Position numbers and translations under genes: made by a program. Positions 61,872 to 64,000 of a DNA stretch of 64,000 nt are shown here, one piece after another. The DNA comes from Parasponia andersonii. Its lineage: Eukaryota; Streptophyta; Magnoliopsida; Rosales; Cannabaceae. How positions within the stretch are numbered: position 1 is the stretch's first letter; the number at the start of each line of letters is the position of its first letter. Location of the stretch: positions 270,580-334,579 of the forward strand of contig JXTB01000144.1 of the NCBI GenBank assembly GCA_002914805.1, written 5' to 3'. Under the pieces are notes generated by a model. That model ran no database searches. It was not told where the DNA came from and saw only the letters and a list, made by a program, of their open reading frames with translations.

Positions 61872-62708
61872 TATGGGACCCGTTCCCAAATCATACACCA
61901 CGTGGACGATTAAGTGGCAGAACATGTCACAAACAGGGCACACCGTCCGACATGTGTCGAGAGTGACTAGCCAAAGGCTATGCGAGTCGCACGTGGTACC
62001 ACATCGGCTATTGGGCTGTCTGAGGTTAGAGCCGAACCCATCCCAGACCCTAGATGGACTCGGCCCAATTCGATTCTTACCTCGACAACTAGGGGTCGGA
62101 AGCCCCAAGGGTCTTCCACCAGAGTACAATGGAAAGCAACTCACAGCTCCAGACCCAGATAGAGCATTTAATGCGATCTTGAGTAGGTGTGCGCAGGGGG
62201 CAAGTCGTCCTGACAAAATGACGATTTGTCCAAATCTCGCCCCTGATAGACTCGAGCCATAGGGGACGGCGGAAACTAGGCTACAGCGGTGCAGGGGGGA
62301 TCACGGTAATCTCGGCCCGTAACCTTTGGAGAAAGTCTTGACGAAAAAGGTACTCGATCATGAGATTGAGAATCAGGAGGTTCACAATTTCAGGATTATA
62401 TATATATATGAGTCATGCGTCCCCAAAAGAGAGGCATGTACACATATAGAAAAGAAGTATTTTAAATAAAAATTTATAAGCAAGAGAAAAGACATACTCA
62501 TGAAGAGAAAAACTGAATCTTTGCTACTCAATCTCATGGGTAAATATCTGAGTTAAATATCGGATAGTCTTTGCAGGTAGCCATCTCCGCCTCTCCGACC
62601 CTCCAAAAGCCGGATACATTTTGGGATAACAAGGATATGAAGACAGTTATAAAGTATAAAATCAACGGTTCAACGACACGTAGATAACCGGTGGAAACCG
62701 CTCTAACA
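61872..62708 (+). repeat. 3' LTR of the Tat element
   Basis: This begins TATGGGACCC (TG start decayed) and ends GCTCTAACA, then the target duplication TATAT. It matches the 5' LTR over its whole length, with many transitions (C/T, G/A), as expected of methylated DNA. A weak purine-rich tract (AAGGAAATTGGG, about 61855-61867) precedes it. Confidence 0.93.
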
Positions 62709-62713
62709 TATAT

Positions 62714-63011
62714 TAGAACAAAAATGAGAAAAAAAAAAAAAAATTTTGTGGTCCTCTCAAGCTCTGCAGGTTTTTGACGTACGGCTGCTGAACGAAACCA
62801 CATACAATTATTCTCTTTGCAAAAACAAAAAAAGAAAACAGAGAAATAGTAAACCCTCGGGGAATGAAGGGCATTTTAGCCTTTTCACACGCACCCAGCA
62901 AACTCACCTTCCTCACGTACCATTATACACAGCCCCCGGGTTCTATAAAGCCCGGCCATAACCTTCACTTCACTTCACTCACCATTACATTACATACCAC
63001 AAACATCGAAA
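62714..63011 (+). promoter_or_regulatory. Promoter of the thaumatin-like gene, TATA box at 62944
   Basis: TATAAAG at 62944-62950 lies 62 bases before the ATG, a normal plant spacing. GACGTACGG at about 62776 and CCTCACGTACC at about 62911 contain ACGT cores, a frequent binding site for bZIP/bHLH factors. The Tat element ends at 62708, so only about 300 bases of native sequence remain upstream. More distal control sites would now lie more than 12 kb away. Confidence 0.7.
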
Positions 63012-63776
63012 ATGACTTCTTCTTCTTCTTCTTCTATCTCTATCTTCGTAGCCACTTCCTTTCTCCTTGTCACGCTCTCCCACGCGGCCTATACTCACTC
63101 GGGCCTGATCCTCACCCTCGTCAACAACTGCCCATTCACCGTCTGGCCCGCCATCCAGCCCAACGCCGGCCACCCCGTCCTCGAGCGGGGTGGCTTCGCT
63201 CTTCCCACCTTGACCCACCGCTCCTTCCAGGCCCCGGCCCAGCACTGGTCGGGCCGGATCTGGGCCAGAACCGGCTGCACCTACTCCAACAACCACTTCA
63301 CCTGCGCCACCGGCGACTGCGGCGGCCGTCTCGAGTGCAACGGCGCCGGCGGCAAGCCCCCGGCGACCCTCGCCCAGTTCAGCCTCCACCACGGCCACAA
63401 CCTCGCCTTCTGCTCGTACGGCGTCAGCCTCGTCGACGGGTACAACGTGGGGCTGACCATCACGCCCCACGAGGGGAAAGGGGTGTGCCCCGTCGTGGGC
63501 TGCCGCGCTGACCTGCTTGCCACGTGTCCCGACGAGTTGAAGCTGAAGTCACCTGCGGGTCACGTGGTGGGGTGCAAGAGTGGCTGTGAGGCTTTTGGTA
63601 CGGACGAGCTTTGCTGTAGGAACCACTACAACAGTCCTCAGACGTGTAGGGCTTCGAACTATTCCGAGTATTTCAAGCACGCGTGTCCCGCCACGTTTAC
63701 TTACGCTCATGATACTCCTTCGCTCATGCACGACTGCTCCTCGCCACGTGAGCTTAAGGTCATCTTCTGCCACTAA
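63012..63776 (+). CDS. Thaumatin-like protein (PR-5 family), 254 aa, single exon
   Basis: Secreted thaumatin-fold protein of the PR-5 family, often defence- or stress-related. Residues 1 to about 25 form a signal peptide (a serine run, then a hydrophobic core, cleavage near SHA/A). The family signature FTCATGDCGGRLEC is at 96-109. All 16 family cysteines are found (40, 89, 98, 103, 109, 159, 164, 172, 188, 192, 201, 202, 212, 225, 242, 253), plus an extra one at 134. In the acidic cleft (REDDD) two residues differ: Gln122 stands where Glu is usual, and Gly137 where the first Asp is usual. Asp142 and Asp234 remain. The length is typical of the large class. The start is the first ATG after the TATA box, and no intron is needed. 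Endo-glucanase or glucan binding may be weakened; that is inference. Confidence 0.95.
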   Translation: MTSSSSSSISIFVATSFLLVTLSHAAYTHSGLILTLVNNCPFTVWPAIQPNAGHPVLERGGFALPTLTHRSFQAPAQHWSGRIWARTGCTYSNNHFTCATGDCGGRLECNGAGGKPPATLAQFSLHHGHNLAFCSYGVSLVDGYNVGLTITPHEGKGVCPVVGCRADLLATCPDELKLKSPAGHVVGCKSGCEAFGTDELCCRNHYNSPQTCRASNYSEYFKHACPATFTYAHDTPSLMHDCSSPRELKVIFCH

Positions 63777-64000
63777 GGACGACTTAATCTCTACGAGTCG
63801 TGGATAATGACCTAATGGGTTCTTGGTTGTCCAAAGACTACTACATTCTCGAATAAAGAATTTGAAAATTAAAAAAATGAAAAAAAAGTTCAAATAGTTG
63901 TATGTTTTTTCTGTTTTTTTTTTTCCCCGGGGTGGGGGGGTTAGGAATTTTTGGATGGGTACTGGGTATGTACTTGTGTAATGTTTGGTGCTAGGGTTAA
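63777..64000 (+). other. 3' UTR of the thaumatin-like gene
   Basis: AATAAA at 63852-63857 lies about 75 bases after the stop codon and is a good polyadenylation signal. Homopolymer runs (T, C, G) follow near 63915-63945. Nothing else is recognised up to the window end. Confidence 0.7.

Larger units (their letters stand above)
50017..62708 (+). mobile_element. Nearly complete Tat-lineage Ty3/gypsy retrotransposon (12.7 kb)
   Basis: The element has LTRs of 838 and 837 bases and a 5-base target duplication TATAT (50012-50016, 62709-62713). In order it carries a PBS, gag, protease, RT/RNase H, a second RNase H, integrase, three minisatellite arrays and an antisense gene. The extra RNase H after the first one, the TTGGCGCCGTCT PBS and the antisense ORF are hallmarks of the Tat lineage (Retand/Ogre relatives). 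By eye the LTRs differ at roughly one base in ten over their first 230 bases, so the insertion is not recent. It is more GC-rich than its surroundings. Catalytic residues are mutated and frames broken, so it is not autonomous now. Confidence 0.93.

Noticed and set aside
62985..63470. 161-codon minus-strand ORF opposite the thaumatin-like gene
   Set aside because: It is a shadow caused by the GC-rich codon use of the real gene, with low-complexity Gly/Val/Ala content.
1..64000. CRISPR arrays, tRNA or rRNA genes
   Set aside because: All tandem repeats found lack spacer structure and belong to transposons or satellites. No cloverleaf with an acceptor stem and T-loop was recognised by eye, though a tRNA search program would be the proper test.

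Overview
This is a stretch of nuclear DNA from a flowering plant, most likely a eudicot. The DNA is very AT-rich and contains intron-bearing genes, a plastid-targeted membrane insertase, a CLE signalling peptide, a thaumatin-like protein, and plant-type Copia, Ty3/gypsy, Tat, CACTA, hAT, Mutator-like and Helitron elements. I could not name the species. Single unresolved bases (N) lie at 16905, 19569 and 32403.

Only three host genes can be supported. (1) An 11-exon ALB4-like gene (ALBINO3-like thylakoid membrane insertase) lies on + at 23649-28821 and encodes 456 aa. (2) A three-exon gene for a small secreted CLE46-like peptide precursor (81 aa) lies on - at 29776-30306; it is easily missed because each exon is short and intron 1 appears to use a GC donor. 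(3) A single-exon thaumatin-like protein (254 aa) lies on + at 63012-63776, with a TATA box 62 bases upstream of its ATG.

Layout: 1-5866 holds the 3' part of a decayed Ty3/gypsy chromovirus with a very long 3' LTR (about 3.5 kb), interrupted at its left edge by a Copia-type LTR. 5867-11281 is AT-rich and gene-free with local duplications. 11285-13368 is a non-autonomous CACTA element with TSD AAG. 13807-14322 and 17677-18159 are two members of one hAT-like family. 18881-22747 is a solo LTR of the chromovirus family (TSD AAGGG) sitting in older Copia-like debris. 22748-30900 is the genic island. 32329-35030 holds simple repeats and fold-back elements. About 36300-46835 is a broken autonomous Helitron whose Rep/helicase gene is split by a stack of nested solo LTRs (38706-43772). 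47437-48829 is a long-TIR, Mutator-like element. 50017-62708 is a nearly complete 12.7-kb Tat-lineage Ty3/gypsy element (TSD TATAT), GC-rich against its surroundings. It lies about 300 bases upstream of the thaumatin-like gene, which occupies the right end.

The Tat element is the richest structure. Its LTRs are 838 and 837 bases. It has a PBS, gag, protease, RT/RNase H, a second RNase H, and the best-preserved integrase. After these come three successive unrelated minisatellite arrays, then a multi-exon antisense gene with its own TATA box. The coding part is dead: the protease catalytic Asp and the first Asp of the RT YxDD motif are both replaced by Asn, and there are many stops and frameshifts.

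No convincing tRNA, rRNA or CRISPR signal was seen.
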